Assembly (NCBI RefSeq): GCF_026041215.1
Contig: NZ_JAPEIQ010000011.1
Location: forward strand, 206,277 to 270,276
Origin: Hoyosella sp. YIM 151337
GTDB lineage: Bacteria; Actinomycetota; Actinomycetes; Mycobacteriales; Mycobacteriaceae
DNA length: 64,000 nucleotides
Direction of reading: 5' to 3'
The position numbers and the translations under genes were made by a program. Shown piece after piece: positions 10,267-19,186 of the stretch (position 1 is the stretch's first letter; every line of letters starts with the position of its first letter). Below the pieces are notes generated by a model. That model was not told where the DNA came from and ran no database searches. It saw only the letters and a list, made by a program, of their open reading frames with translations.

Positions 10267-11253
10267 ATGGACCCAATGGCCATCGACCCAGTGCTCGCGC
10301 GGTACAGCGACCTGACCTTCCAGACTGCATTCGCTGTGTACGTGCTCGCCATGGTGATGTTCGCTGGCCAGTACGCATCCGCGCGGGTGAAGCGAAGCCA
10401 GGAGCGCGAACTGGTGCGCGCGGGCGCGTCAGCCAGCCCAGCCGGAGTGCCGCGAGTGGGGCCCGCGCCGGGCCAGGTTGTGGAGCGGTCCTGGCACGAG
10501 AAGTTCGGCGGAATGGGCTACGCGCTCATCGTCGTTGCAGCGGTCAGCCAACTCGCATCGCTCGTGCTGCGCGGGCTAGCGACCGACCGGTTCCCGCTCG
10601 GCAACATGTACGAGTTCACCTCGGCGATGGTGCTCGTCGCGGTCGTGGGCGGTCTGGTGTTTATCCGGAAACCCGAGCACCGGCCGCTGTGGATCTTCGT
10701 GCTCGTGCCTGTCGTGCTGCTGGTGTTCCTCTGCGGCACCGTCCTTTACGCTGACGCCGCACCGGTGGTGCCCGCGCTGCAGTCGTTCTGGCTGCCTATT
10801 CACGTTTCGCTCGCGGTGATCGGCAGCGGCCTCTTCCTGGTGGGCGGCGTAGCGAGCCTGATGTTCCTGCTGCGGATCCGCTACCCAGCGGGAGCCGAAG
10901 GCTCCGGTCTGATCGCCCGCATCGCCGAGCATCTGCCTGGTGCCGAGTCACTGGACCGGCTGGCGTACCGCGTCACGATCATCGCATTCCCCATTTTCGG
11001 CCTCGGTGTCATCCTCGGCGGCGTATGGGCTGAAGCTGCGTGGGGCCGATTCTGGGGCTGGGATCCCAAGGAGACGATGTCCTTCGTCACCTGGGTTGTT
11101 TACGCCGCTTACCTGCACGCGCGGGCAACCGCGGGCTGGCGGGATGTCAAAGCCGCGTGGATCAATGTCACTGGATTCGCGATGGTGGTGTTCAACCTCT
11201 TCTTCATCAACATGGTGGTGTCTGGGCTGCACTCATACGCCGGGCTGAACTAA
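10267..11253 (+). CDS. ccsB: Cytochrome c assembly protein, haem-handling CcsA/ResC type
   Basis: 328 residues with eight or so hydrophobic helices and the tryptophan-rich haem-handling motif WGRFWGWDPKE near residue 260, diagnostic of the CcsA/ResC/CcmF family. Together with ResB it moves haem to the outer face and ligates it to CxxCH apocytochromes. Several conserved histidines are visible (IHVSL, YLHA, GLHSYAG). It is last in the phosphatase-ccsX-ccdA-resB-ccsB operon; naming differs between organisms (ccsA in M. tuberculosis). A palindrome-bearing repeat begins 10 bases after the stop and may end the transcript. Confidence 0.93.
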   Translation: MDPMAIDPVLARYSDLTFQTAFAVYVLAMVMFAGQYASARVKRSQERELVRAGASASPAGVPRVGPAPGQVVERSWHEKFGGMGYALIVVAAVSQLASLVLRGLATDRFPLGNMYEFTSAMVLVAVVGGLVFIRKPEHRPLWIFVLVPVVLLVFLCGTVLYADAAPVVPALQSFWLPIHVSLAVIGSGLFLVGGVASLMFLLRIRYPAGAEGSGLIARIAEHLPGAESLDRLAYRVTIIAFPIFGLGVILGGVWAEAAWGRFWGWDPKETMSFVTWVVYAAYLHARATAGWRDVKAAWINVTGFAMVVFNLFFINMVVSGLHSYAGLN

Positions 11254-11263
11254 GCGGAATCGG

Positions 11264-11395
11264 GAAGCCGCAGAAATTTACTCAAGAAACCCGCGATTGC
11301 CTCAGTTAATTTCCTAAGGCAATCGCGGGTTTCTTGCGGAGATTGCGGGTTTTCGAGGAAAGTTGGGGTCTCGGTAGCCTAGAGGCCCGGAGTCT
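11264..11395 (+). repeat. Palindrome-bearing repeat, copy 1
   Basis: About 132 bp that recur at 11714-11845 with a constant offset of 450 bases and few mismatches. Inside is a perfect stem of about 20 bp (left arm 11283-11302, right arm 11317-11336) around a 14-base loop. The right arm ends in GGGTTTCTTG and is followed by the similar string GCGGGTTTTCGAGGA. Placed 10 bases after ccsB, the hairpin could terminate the cytochrome c maturation transcript. No transposase or target-site signature is visible. Confidence 0.85.
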
Positions 11396-11713
11396 GCGGC
11401 GTGCGGGATCTTGAACACCACCGTCGACTGGGAGCGTTACGCCTATTTGCCGGAAGCCATCCACAGCACGGCATTCCTAATGTCTCGCGCCTCAGCCCAC
11501 GGTATTGGCAGGGCATGCATCGCTTTTGTTGCGGCATCCGTTTTGCAGCACCGCCACCCGGTACATCGATTCACCGCCGGTCAGCCGTTGGTTCCCGCCC
11601 GCGCCAACTGGGGTCGCGTGTGAGAAGCCACGGCGGATCGCCGTCACCGTGTGTTGCTGCGAGTTGGCATTGATCTCGCAGGAGATTGTGTGTCGAGGCG
11701 TCAGTCTGTCTCC
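11396..11713. other. Non-coding spacer between the two repeat copies
   Basis: About 320 bases between the two repeat copies. Short open frames exist (for example 11411-11623 on the plus strand) but have no recognisable product, no good ribosome-binding site and no support from neighbours. I see no RNA gene or mobile element here. Confidence 0.5.
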
Positions 11714-11845
11714 GAAGCCGCAGAGATTTCCTCAAGAAACCCGCGATTGCCTCAGTTAGTTTCCTAAGGCAATCGCGGGCTTCTTGCGGAGATCGCGGGT
11801 TTTCGAGGAGATATGGGGCCTCGGTGGCCTAGAGGCCGGCGGTCT
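11714..11845 (+). repeat. Palindrome-bearing repeat, copy 2
   Basis: Second copy of the ~132 bp element. The stem (11733-11752 with 11767-11786) keeps all pairs except one A-C mismatch produced by a T-to-C change in the right arm. Differences from copy 1 are scattered single bases, more numerous toward the 3' end. It lies about 150 bp before the start of the EspI-like ATPase gene. Confidence 0.85.
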
Positions 11846-11991
11846 CGTTCCACATTTTGAGACATCGAGGACGCCGGTTTGTGTCGATCTGCGGTAATCG
11901 TCCTAGTCTGCATGTGGCTAATCGGGGGATGGCCGACGTATCACTGACCGCGCAGCGCCGCTGCGCGAAGCGCTGCAAGGGGGGAGTGGCG

Positions 11992-13050
11992 ATGGCTTTG
12001 CCTGCCCAGAATCAGGATATTTTCAGCCCGGACACTGTAAGCCGCGATGTTCTCGGGCCGACGCTCGGAGTGGACGAGGACACCAAGCCCGCACTGCCTC
12101 GGGTGCATCGCCCGGAGCACGCCGGTGCGCCTTCGTCGTGGGACCTCTCAAGCTCCGTGCTGCTGAAGCCGGTGAAAGCCGCGCCGCGCCGCGGCTGGCG
12201 AAGGGCTCTGTACTCGTGCACGGGCGGCGCCGTAAATCTCGGCGACGGCAAGAAGGAGGCGCACCTGGCCGCCCTTACCGGGCAGATCAACGCATCGCTG
12301 TACGGTTGCCACAAAATCGCGGTGCTTTCGCTCAAAGGCGGGGTTGGGAAGACCACTGTGACCGCGGCGCTCGGCTCGACGTTCGCCTCATTGCGCGGTG
12401 ACCGGGTGATAGCGGTCGACGCTAACCCGGACCGCGGCACGCTGAGCAACAAATTGCCGCTGGACACCGATTCGACGGTGCGTGACTTGTTGCAGCGCGG
12501 TGCTGGGGTGCAGCGGTACAGCGATGTGCGGGCGTTCACCTCGCAAGCCCGCAGCCGCCTTGAAGTGCTCGCTTCAGATGCTGACCCAGCGGTCTCGGAA
12601 GCGTTCAGCGCCGCCGATTACAGAAGTGTGCTTGACGTGCTCGAGCGCTTCTACAACCTTGTCCTCACCGACTGCGGTACGGGGCTCATGCACTCCGCCA
12701 TGTCGGGGGTGCTGACGAGCGCTGACGCGCTTGTCATCGTCAGCTCAGGGTCGGTCGATGGGGCACGCAGTGCCTCTGCGACGATGGACTGGCTAGAGGC
12801 GCACGGGTACAGCGATCTTGTGGCGAAGTCGGTCACCGTCGTCAACGCCGCGCGGCCGAGGGCAGGCAAAGTGGACTTGGATCGCGTTATCGAGCATTTC
12901 GCGCGGCGTAGCCGCGCGGTGCAGCTGATTCCGTTTGACGCGCACCTCGAGGAAGGGGCAGAGATTGATATGGAGCGGCTGCGCCCTGCAACACAACTCG
13001 CGCTGATGGAGCTAGCCGCTACGATGGCTGACGGTTTCGGCGCCCAATAG
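11992..13050 (+). CDS. EspI/MinD-like P-loop ATPase
   Basis: About 352 residues. The N-terminal ~100 residues are low-complexity and Pro/Arg-rich, as in EspI-type ATPases linked to ESX systems. A ParA/MinD-type deviant Walker A motif, KGGVGKTT, is at about residues 115-122, followed by VDANPDRGTL and VLTDCGTG (Walker B region). Position after the cytochrome c maturation genes matches M. tuberculosis Rv0530, whose role is not established. No ESX gene is nearby. The ATG at 11992 is chosen for GGGGAG five bases upstream; the frame is open back to 11857, with another ATG at 11929. Confidence 0.8.
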   Translation: MALPAQNQDIFSPDTVSRDVLGPTLGVDEDTKPALPRVHRPEHAGAPSSWDLSSSVLLKPVKAAPRRGWRRALYSCTGGAVNLGDGKKEAHLAALTGQINASLYGCHKIAVLSLKGGVGKTTVTAALGSTFASLRGDRVIAVDANPDRGTLSNKLPLDTDSTVRDLLQRGAGVQRYSDVRAFTSQARSRLEVLASDADPAVSEAFSAADYRSVLDVLERFYNLVLTDCGTGLMHSAMSGVLTSADALVIVSSGSVDGARSASATMDWLEAHGYSDLVAKSVTVVNAARPRAGKVDLDRVIEHFARRSRAVQLIPFDAHLEEGAEIDMERLRPATQLALMELAATMADGFGAQ

Positions 13051-13078
13051 TCGCTGCAGGCTTCGTTCAACCCCGAAT

Positions 13079-13141
13079 ACGCGTGTGAGCACCGCTCCGC
13101 TAGACCGCTGCGCGGTTGCGGGAGCAGGTGCTCACACGCGT
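13079..13141. terminator. Long hairpin between convergent genes
   Basis: A perfect 15-bp inverted repeat (13079-13093 with 13127-13141) is extended by a further 5 bp (13094-13098 with 13121-13125) after a one-base bulge. It lies between the ATPase gene and the convergent small membrane-protein gene. There is no T-run after the stem. A bidirectional terminator is the simplest reading; a protein-binding site is possible. Confidence 0.55.
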
Positions 13142-13177
13142 TACGTTCTGCCCAGTCGGCTCGGCATCCGCCAGATG

Positions 13178-13393
13178 CTACCGCTCCGGGCTTTGGTTTT
13201 CGTTCCCTTCACCGGGCGTTTCGGGACGCTGACGGCGTACGTCGCGCCCCAGCCGCCACAAGAAATCGGGATCATCGTCCGGGCCCAGGGACCTCGGAAC
13301 GTTGTCGGTACGCCCTAGAAGAGAGGGGCCGAAAGCCCGCCACATCAAAATTGCGAGCGTAATCAGTCCGATCAACGCCAAAATGTAAATCAC
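13178..13393 (-). CDS. Small single-pass membrane protein
   Basis: 71 residues beginning at GTG 13393, six bases after GAGGAGG. An N-terminal hydrophobic helix (VIYILALIGLITLAILMW) is followed by a short charged, Pro/Arg/Asp-rich cytoplasmic-type tail. The frame remains open to 13438, but the upstream residues would lie before this strong ribosome-binding site. No family is recognised and no function is proposed. It is convergent with the ATPase gene and downstream of the BldC-type gene on the same strand. Confidence 0.6.
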   Translation of the reverse strand: MIYILALIGLITLAILMWRAFGPSLLGRTDNVPRSLGPDDDPDFLWRLGRDVRRQRPETPGEGNENQSPER

Positions 13394-13495
13394 GACGCAC
13401 CTCCTCATTACGAGGGTAGCTGCCATGATGTGCTCCATGCCAGGAGCCCACCGGTGGCCTGCCTCAGAGGAAGTGCCGCGCGCACACCGTCAGTT

Positions 13496-13702
13496 TTAGT
13501 GGTGCGCCTCGGACGTCAGGCGTGCGTGAAGCTCACGGACCTCTGATTCGCGGAATCGGCGGTGCCCGCCAGGTGTGCGAAGCGAGCCGAGGCGGCCCGC
13601 GAGAGCCCAGCGGGAGACCGTTTTCGGGTCGACGCTGAAGAGTGAAGCTACCTGGCCCGGGGTGAGAAGGCGTTCATTGTTATCGAATCCAATGGCTGTC
13701 AT
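13496..13702 (-). CDS. bldC: BldC-type small MerR-like DNA-binding protein
   Basis: 68 residues, the exact size of Streptomyces BldC. The single winged-helix domain reads LLTPGQVASLFSVDPKTV and then SRWALAGRLGSLRTPGGHRR, the signature of the excisionase/MerR-like family that binds direct repeats. BldC controls developmental onset in Streptomyces; in non-sporulating actinobacteria the homologue is a conserved regulator of unclear range. An AGGAGC lies five to six bases before the ATG. Stand-alone gene with its own upstream region, divergent from the DUF4229 gene. It is not evidence of a prophage despite the excisionase-like fold. Confidence 0.85.
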   Translation of the reverse strand: MTAIGFDNNERLLTPGQVASLFSVDPKTVSRWALAGRLGSLRTPGGHRRFRESEVRELHARLTSEAHH

Positions 13703-13858
13703 TTAGTGCTCCTTCGGTTTGTGACCGCGTGGACAAAGCCATATTGACACCAAAACCCCCAGGTGTTCGAACGGTGTGACGTTGGTAAAGGGGAGGTAAG
13801 CGACTAAGCGGGCATATCTCCCGCTCGCTGGTGCAGCACGACTAGGTAGCCTGGTGGG

Positions 13859-14233
13859 GTGAGTGAATCGACGCAGGGCCGTTCCCCGTCTCCCGAATCA
13901 GCCGATATGCCGGAAAAAGCAGCAGAGACCACCCAGTACACCCGCAAAGGGCTGGTGCGTGACGTTCTTCTGTTCACCCTCGCGCGGATCGTTCTCGCGG
14001 GCGCGCTGACCGCGGTGATCATCGGGATCGGGCTGCTGTTCGGTATTGAGGTTTACTTCCTCGTTGCTCTCCTGTTCGCGGTGATCATCGCGATGCCGCT
14101 GTCGATCGTGCTGTTCCGTCCGCTGAGATTCCGTATCACCAGCGGGATCGCCGCGATCGATGAACAGCGCCGGCGTGATCGTGCGGAACTCGAAGCGAAG
14201 CTTCGCTCCGGGCGATCCCGTGGCGAGCGCTGA
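13859..14233 (+). CDS. DUF4229 membrane protein
   Basis: 124 residues: a polar N-terminus, two hydrophobic helices ([22 protein letters not shown] and [21 protein letters not shown]) and a charged C-terminal helix ([16 protein letters not shown]). This is the layout of the DUF4229 family, whose M. tuberculosis member is near Rv0530. Function unknown. GTG start. The 3' end overlaps the likely start of the next gene by 14 bases, so the two are probably translated together. Confidence 0.75.
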   Translation: MSESTQGRSPSPESADMPEKAAETTQYTRKGLVRDVLLFTLARIVLAGALTAVIIGIGLLFGIEVYFLVALLFAVIIAMPLSIVLFRPLRFRITSGIAAIDEQRRRDRAELEAKLRSGRSRGER

Positions 14234-15392
14234 ATCAGATCTTCCGCCGAGACCGGCTGCCCGTGCGGCGCGGGAATCGGCGGAACCGCTCGTAGTTGCG
14301 GATCGATCGCTGGCACGGAACTGGGCCGACGATGCGGTGCGGCTCATTGAGGCCGACGCTCAGCGCAGCGCAGATACGCATCTCTTGCGCTACCCACTGC
14401 CGGAGTCGTGGCCCGGTTCACGCTCCCGCATTCAGGTGTACCTCAAAGACGAGTCAACGCATATCACGGGCAGCCTGAAGCATCGGCTGGCTCGGTCGTT
14501 GTTCCTTTACGGCCTCTGTAATGGCTGGATCGGCGAGAACACGACCGTCATCGAGGCGTCCTCAGGTTCGACGGCGGTATCGGAGGCGTACTTCGCGAGG
14601 CTGCTTGGTCTTGAGTTCGTTGCGGTCATGCCCGCGAGCACAAGTCCCGCGAAGATCGCGCTGATCGAAGCCCACGGTGGGCGCTGCCACCTCGTGGCGG
14701 ACTCCTCGGCGATCTACACCGAAGCGCAGCGGCTTGCGGATGAAACCGGCGGACATTACCTGGACCAGTTCACCAACGCTGAGCGGGCGACTGACTGGCG
14801 GGGCAATAACAACATCGCCGAATCGATCTTTACGCAGCTCAAACATGAAGAGCATCCGATTCCAGTCTGGGTCGTCGCAGGTGCGGGCACGGGCGGGACC
14901 AGCGCAACAATCGGCCGGTACATCCGCTACCGCCGTCACCACACCCGGCTGTGCGTCGTCGACCCCGAGAACTCTGTGTTTTTCGATGCCTGGCGCAGCA
15001 GCGACGCATCACTCGTCGCGACGGGCGGGTCACGCATTGAAGGTATCGGCCGACCGCGGGTAGAGCCGTCGTTCATAGCGGATGTTGTCGACCGGATGGT
15101 TAAAGTGCCTGACGCCGCGTCGATTGCGGCGGCGCGACACGCAAGTCGTCAGCTTGGCCGTCGCGTTGGCGGTTCGACGGGGACTAATCTGTGGGGCGTG
15201 TTCAGCGTTGTCGCCGAAATGGTGGCGCAAGGACGCAGCGGCAGTGTGGTGACGTTGCTGTGTGACGCCGGTGATAGGTATTCCGGCACATACTTCGATG
15301 ACGCGTGGGTGGCCCGCGAAGGGCTGGATCTGACGGGACCCGCGCAGGTGCTCGCCGAGTTCACGGAGACGGGACGGTTCCCGCATGGGTGA
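14220..15392 (+). CDS. cysK2: CysK2-like PLP-dependent cysteine/S-sulfocysteine synthase
   Basis: About 390 residues of the fold-type II PLP family. The PLP lysine is in GSLKHR (about residue 87) and the asparagine-loop region in [18 protein letters not shown]. The phosphate-binding glycines are in [14 protein letters not shown]. It resembles M. tuberculosis CysK2 (Rv0848), an S-sulfocysteine synthase using O-phosphoserine, more than CysK1 or CysM; this is family recognition, not an alignment. The GTG at 14220 is inferred from the homologous N-terminus. The stop overlaps the following ABC ATPase by eight bases, tying it to a transporter. Confidence 0.82.
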   Translation: MASAESDLPPRPAARAARESAEPLVVADRSLARNWADDAVRLIEADAQRSADTHLLRYPLPESWPGSRSRIQVYLKDESTHITGSLKHRLARSLFLYGLCNGWIGENTTVIEASSGSTAVSEAYFARLLGLEFVAVMPASTSPAKIALIEAHGGRCHLVADSSAIYTEAQRLADETGGHYLDQFTNAERATDWRGNNNIAESIFTQLKHEEHPIPVWVVAGAGTGGTSATIGRYIRYRRHHTRLCVVDPENSVFFDAWRSSDASLVATGGSRIEGIGRPRVEPSFIADVVDRMVKVPDAASIAAARHASRQLGRRVGGSTGTNLWGVFSVVAEMVAQGRSGSVVTLLCDAGDRYSGTYFDDAWVAREGLDLTGPAQVLAEFTETGRFPHG

Positions 15393-16083
15393 CGCGGTCA
15401 GCTTCGCCGGCGTTGTGCGCGAATATCGGGTCGGCGGGCAGATGGTCCGGGCGCTCGACGGTGTCGACCTCACTCTCGCTGGTGGGCAATTCGTATCCGT
15501 TGTCGGGCCATCGGGTGCGGGCAAGAGCACGCTGCTGCACCTCATGGGCGGGTTAGATCAGCCGACATCCGGGACGGTGAACGTTGGAGGGGCTGATATC
15601 GGCGCGCTATCCGACGAAAAGCTCGCGGAATTCCGCCGCCATCGCATCGGGTTTATCTTTCAGTTTTTCAACCTGCTGCCGACGCTGTCCGCCTGGGAAA
15701 ACGTCGCGGTGCCGCGTCTGCTCGACGGGCGGACACTCGCCTCTGCCCGGGCTGACGCCACAGCCCTGCTCGAACGGGTGGGCCTCGGGGAGCGTGTCAA
15801 TCACAAACCGGCGGAGCTGTCTGGTGGACAGATGCAGCGGGTCGCCATTGCTCGCGCACTGATAAACGACCCGCCACTGATTCTCGCCGACGAGCCGACT
15901 GGAAATCTTGATTCGAAAACCGGCAAAGGCGTACTTACCCTCCTTGCTGAGATCGCGCACAGCAGTAGTGACCGTCTTGTTGTGATGGTCACCCACGACC
16001 GCAGCGCCGCCGCCATCACGGACCGGGTCATCACGATCCGTGACGGTCGGCTTGACGGCGATTCGCGCAACGGAACCCTTTAA
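15385..16083 (+). CDS. ABC transporter ATP-binding protein (MacB/LolD type)
   Basis: 232-residue ATPase with Walker [10 protein letters not shown] (41-49), Q-loop FQFFNLLP, signature LSGGQMQR (from 145), Walker [14 protein letters not shown] and switch VMVTHD. The [14 protein letters not shown] stretch places it in the MacB/LolD/FtsE class that pairs with FtsX-like permeases. The permease gene follows after two bases. These systems are mechanotransmitters or lipoprotein/peptide exporters and usually act at the membrane surface. The substrate is unknown. Confidence 0.92.
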   Translation: MGDAVSFAGVVREYRVGGQMVRALDGVDLTLAGGQFVSVVGPSGAGKSTLLHLMGGLDQPTSGTVNVGGADIGALSDEKLAEFRRHRIGFIFQFFNLLPTLSAWENVAVPRLLDGRTLASARADATALLERVGLGERVNHKPAELSGGQMQRVAIARALINDPPLILADEPTGNLDSKTGKGVLTLLAEIAHSSSDRLVVMVTHDRSAAAITDRVITIRDGRLDGDSRNGTL

Positions 16084-16085
16084 CC

Positions 16086-18611
16086 GTGGGGCGCGCGACG
16101 AGCAGGGCGGTGCTCGGCCGGTGGTGGCTGCTGCATCTGCGGGAGCTCCTGGCCCGCCCGGTACGTTCGGCGATCTCGATCGGCGTGATCGCGGTGTCGT
16201 CTGCATTGCTGGTCGCGGTGCTCTCTGTTTACGGCTCGCTGACTGGGTCCGTCGAGCGGCTGTCCCAAGCTGTGGCGGGTGACGCGGCTCTCGAAGTGAC
16301 CGCTATTGCTGACACTGGTTTCGACGAACGGGTCTATCCGAGTGTGCGGCGGGTGCCCGGGGTGGAGGCGGCAGCACCACTGCTGTGGACGCAGGTCGCG
16401 CGCGGCGAGGGCCAGACCTTGGTGTTCGGTGCCGATCGGGCCTCGAGTGAGCTTGGCAGCGATCTTTCCGGGTCGATCGGCGCGGATCTCACGCAACTGT
16501 CGCAACAGCTGCTCTCTGGCGGGGTGATCGCGGGGCCAGGCGCGAATCTGCAAGCTGGCGACATTCTGGAGCTGCCGGGCGGGGCTGCGGAGGTGGTCCA
16601 CGTTGCCGAGGCGCCGTCCGCACGTGCCATCAACGGCGGCAACTTCGTGGTCACCGCCTTGCCGGTAGCGCAGCGTCTGACCGAACGCCAGGGCACCCTC
16701 GACTCGATTTTCGTCATACCTGGCAGTGGGGTGGACATCGCCGAACTCCAGCAGCGCATCGCAGCGGCGGTCGACGGGCGGGCGCTGGTCGCTGCTCCCG
16801 AGTTCCGGGCGGCGCAGGCGGGCAGTTCGATCGCTTTGACCCGCGATTCGACACTATTGGTCGCAATGATCGGTCTCGTGGTCGCGGGCTTTCTGGTGTT
16901 CAATTCGATGAACATGACGGTCGCGCAGCGCCGTCCCGCTATCGCCACGCTCCGCGCGCTCGGTGCCCGCCGTGCCGTGATTGTGCGTGGCTTGGTGGGG
17001 GAAGCGGCGGTAATCGGTGCGATCGGTGGTGTTGCGGGAATTCCGCTGGGTGCTGTGATGGGCGAGCTCGCGGTCGGGCGGGTGCCGCCAGTGCTTGTGC
17101 AGTCGTTCACCGGCGAGGTCGCCTTCGCGGTCCAGTGGTACGCGCCAGTCGTCGCGTTGTTGCTGTGCGTCGGTGCGAGCGTCGTTGCATCCGCTGTCGC
17201 GGCTCGTCAGGTGTTCTCCGTGGCGCCGGTGGAAGCGTTGCAGCCTGCGGACGTGGTGACAGCCGAAATCCACTCGGACTCGCTCGCCCTCCCCGCGCTG
17301 GCCGCAGGAGCAGCGACGATGGCGCTGTCAGTGTGGATGGCCTTCAGTTTCGACGATCGGCGTGCGCTGATCGCGGGCGGTCTGTTCGCCGTCGGCATCC
17401 TGGGTGTGTGCTACGGCTTGGTGCGCGCAATCAGTACCGCGACGTCGCATGTGGCCGGAGCATGTGGCCCTGCGGGGCGCCTCGGAGCGGAGTCGGCTGC
17501 CCGGGCGCCAAGGCGAGTATGGGCCACCGCAATGACAGTGATGATCGCAGTGGCAGTCGCGGTTTCGACCACCGGATCGATGCGAAACCTCGTCGACTCC
17601 GCGGGGGATCTGGTGGCGTCGCTTGCCGAGGCCGACTTCTATGTGACGACGGCGCCGGTCGATAACGTTCCGGCCGGGCCTGTCGTTCCACCGAGTGTCA
17701 CAGCAGACCTTGGGCAGCTTCCAGGGCTGGCTCGCGTGACACCAGGACAGTGGGCGTACGCGAACCTGGAGGCACCGGGAGGGGCGCCGCTGAAAGTGAT
17801 GGTCCTCGGCGCGAGCGAAGGTTCGACAGCACCCGCGCTTGCTGCGATGACGCCTGAGCTCAGAGAGCGTGTCCTGAGCGGCGAGGGGGTGGCACTGTCG
17901 CGACAGCTCGCTCGTGCGCTTGAGCTGGAGGTAGGGGACGTGATTGACGTCGCGACCCCCAGCGGACTCCAGCGCCCCGAAGTCGTGGGTGTCGTTGACT
18001 ATCTCGCTGTGGGTGCTGGGATGTTCGCAATGGATCTTCCCCGCATGCAACAGTGGTACAAGCGTGACGGGGCGACGTTTCTCGAAGTCGCAATCGCTGC
18101 TGATGCGGACGTTGCAGCGGTAACTGACGCTGCGCAAGCCGTGCTGCCAGTGGGCGTGCATCTACAGTCAGGCGAGGAATCGTTTCGATCGGCGCGACAG
18201 GCGACTGAGCAGGCTGGGGCTCTTGCCGTGGGAGTGCAGTGGATCGTTGCCTTGGTCGCCGCGGTCGCTCTGCTAAATACGCTGATGCTCTCCGTGCTCG
18301 ACCGGCGGCGCGAACTGGGCGTGCTGCGCGCGATGGGGGCGAGCCGCACGTTCATGTCGCGCACCGTGCTGTACGAGGCGTTGGGTGTGGGTGTCGTTGG
18401 GGGCGTGATGGGCCTTATCGCGGGCACCGCGCTGCACTACATTGCCACAGTTGCGCTCTCAGCGACCACAGCTGTACATATTTCCTTCGCGATCGTGCCC
18501 TCGACAGGGTTGTATGCGGGTGCTGCGCTGCTCCTTGCCCTGGCGGGCGCCCTGGTGCCGGCGTGGCGGGCGGGTCGCATGGACATCATCAGCGCGGTGA
18601 GCGCGGATTAG
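16086..18611 (+). CDS. FtsX-like ABC transporter permease (fused, two FtsX domains)
   Basis: 841 residues from GTG at 16086. One N-terminal helix (AISIGVIAVSSALLVAVLSVYG) precedes an extracytoplasmic domain. The first FtsX domain follows (LLVAMIGLVVAGFLVFNSMNM, then TLRALGARRA). A second helix, extracytoplasmic domain and C-terminal FtsX domain follow (WIVALVAAVALLNTLMLSVL and VLRAMGASR). This duplicated architecture is that of large actinobacterial MacB-like permeases. It is the last gene of a DUF4229-cysK2-ATPase-permease run without gaps. Cargo unknown; coupling to a sulfur-amino-acid enzyme is unusual. Confidence 0.9.
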   Translation: MGRATSRAVLGRWWLLHLRELLARPVRSAISIGVIAVSSALLVAVLSVYGSLTGSVERLSQAVAGDAALEVTAIADTGFDERVYPSVRRVPGVEAAAPLLWTQVARGEGQTLVFGADRASSELGSDLSGSIGADLTQLSQQLLSGGVIAGPGANLQAGDILELPGGAAEVVHVAEAPSARAINGGNFVVTALPVAQRLTERQGTLDSIFVIPGSGVDIAELQQRIAAAVDGRALVAAPEFRAAQAGSSIALTRDSTLLVAMIGLVVAGFLVFNSMNMTVAQRRPAIATLRALGARRAVIVRGLVGEAAVIGAIGGVAGIPLGAVMGELAVGRVPPVLVQSFTGEVAFAVQWYAPVVALLLCVGASVVASAVAARQVFSVAPVEALQPADVVTAEIHSDSLALPALAAGAATMALSVWMAFSFDDRRALIAGGLFAVGILGVCYGLVRAISTATSHVAGACGPAGRLGAESAARAPRRVWATAMTVMIAVAVAVSTTGSMRNLVDSAGDLVASLAEADFYVTTAPVDNVPAGPVVPPSVTADLGQLPGLARVTPGQWAYANLEAPGGAPLKVMVLGASEGSTAPALAAMTPELRERVLSGEGVALSRQLARALELEVGDVIDVATPSGLQRPEVVGVVDYLAVGAGMFAMDLPRMQQWYKRDGATFLEVAIAADADVAAVTDAAQAVLPVGVHLQSGEESFRSARQATEQAGALAVGVQWIVALVAAVALLNTLMLSVLDRRRELGVLRAMGASRTFMSRTVLYEALGVGVVGGVMGLIAGTALHYIATVALSATTAVHISFAIVPSTGLYAGAALLLALAGALVPAWRAGRMDIISAVSAD

Positions 18612-18635
18612 CGCACACCGTGTCACGATAGACAC

Positions 18636-19016
18636 ATGCTTTTCATCGCAAGTTTGGTGATCAACTCATTCGCCATCTGGCTCGCAGCAGAGTGGATCAC
18701 TGGAATCTCGCTGCGCCTCCCCGGGGACTCAGTCGGCGCGGACGCGCTTGTCATCGTGCTGATCGGTCTCGTTTTCACACTGGTCAACCTCATCGTCAAG
18801 CCTGTCGTGAAGCTGCTGTCTCTGCCGTTGGTGATCATCACCCTCGGCCTGTTCTTACTGGTAATCAACGCCCTGATGCTGCTGCTTACCGAATGGCTCA
18901 CGAGTTACTTCGACTACGGCATCGATATAGCAGGCTTCTGGGCAGCGTTCTGGGGTGGTCTGCTGATTGCCATTGTGAACTTCGTGCTCGGAATGATCGT
19001 GCCGGGGAAGCGTTAG
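18636..19016 (+). CDS. YvlD/phage-holin-4-type membrane protein
   Basis: 126 residues with four hydrophobic helices, including LVIVLIGLVFTLVNLIVKPVV and LVIITLGLFLLVINALMLLL. The NxxxKPxxxLLSLPxxxxTLGLF pattern is typical of the family annotated as phage holin superfamily IV (YvlD). Despite the name these are chromosomal membrane proteins of unclear function, and there is no prophage around it. It starts 24 bases after the permease gene, so it may be cotranscribed. Confidence 0.8.
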   Translation: MLFIASLVINSFAIWLAAEWITGISLRLPGDSVGADALVIVLIGLVFTLVNLIVKPVVKLLSLPLVIITLGLFLLVINALMLLLTEWLTSYFDYGIDIAGFWAAFWGGLLIAIVNFVLGMIVPGKR

Positions 19017-19186
19017 CTGTAACCCCCGTGCTTCCGGACGGTGCTTCGCGTGCTATGTCCTAATTGGCTGCGCGCGATATGCTTCGTTCGTGCGGTAATA
19101 ATCCCGGGCCTGCTGGGAGTCCCTCCGACCCGTGATCGTGCTCTCTTATCGGCTGCGCAAGCGAGTGGATCATCAGAGGAGGAGCG

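Noticed and set aside
11411..11623. Short ORF between the palindromic repeats
   Set aside because: No ribosome-binding site, no recognisable product and no conserved neighbour; treated as non-coding.
13496..13702. Excisionase (Xis) of an integrated element
   Set aside because: Size and sequence fit BldC, and there is no integrase or attachment-site repeat around it.
18636..19016. Phage holin as evidence for a prophage
   Set aside because: The family name is historical; no phage structural, lysis or integrase genes are nearby.
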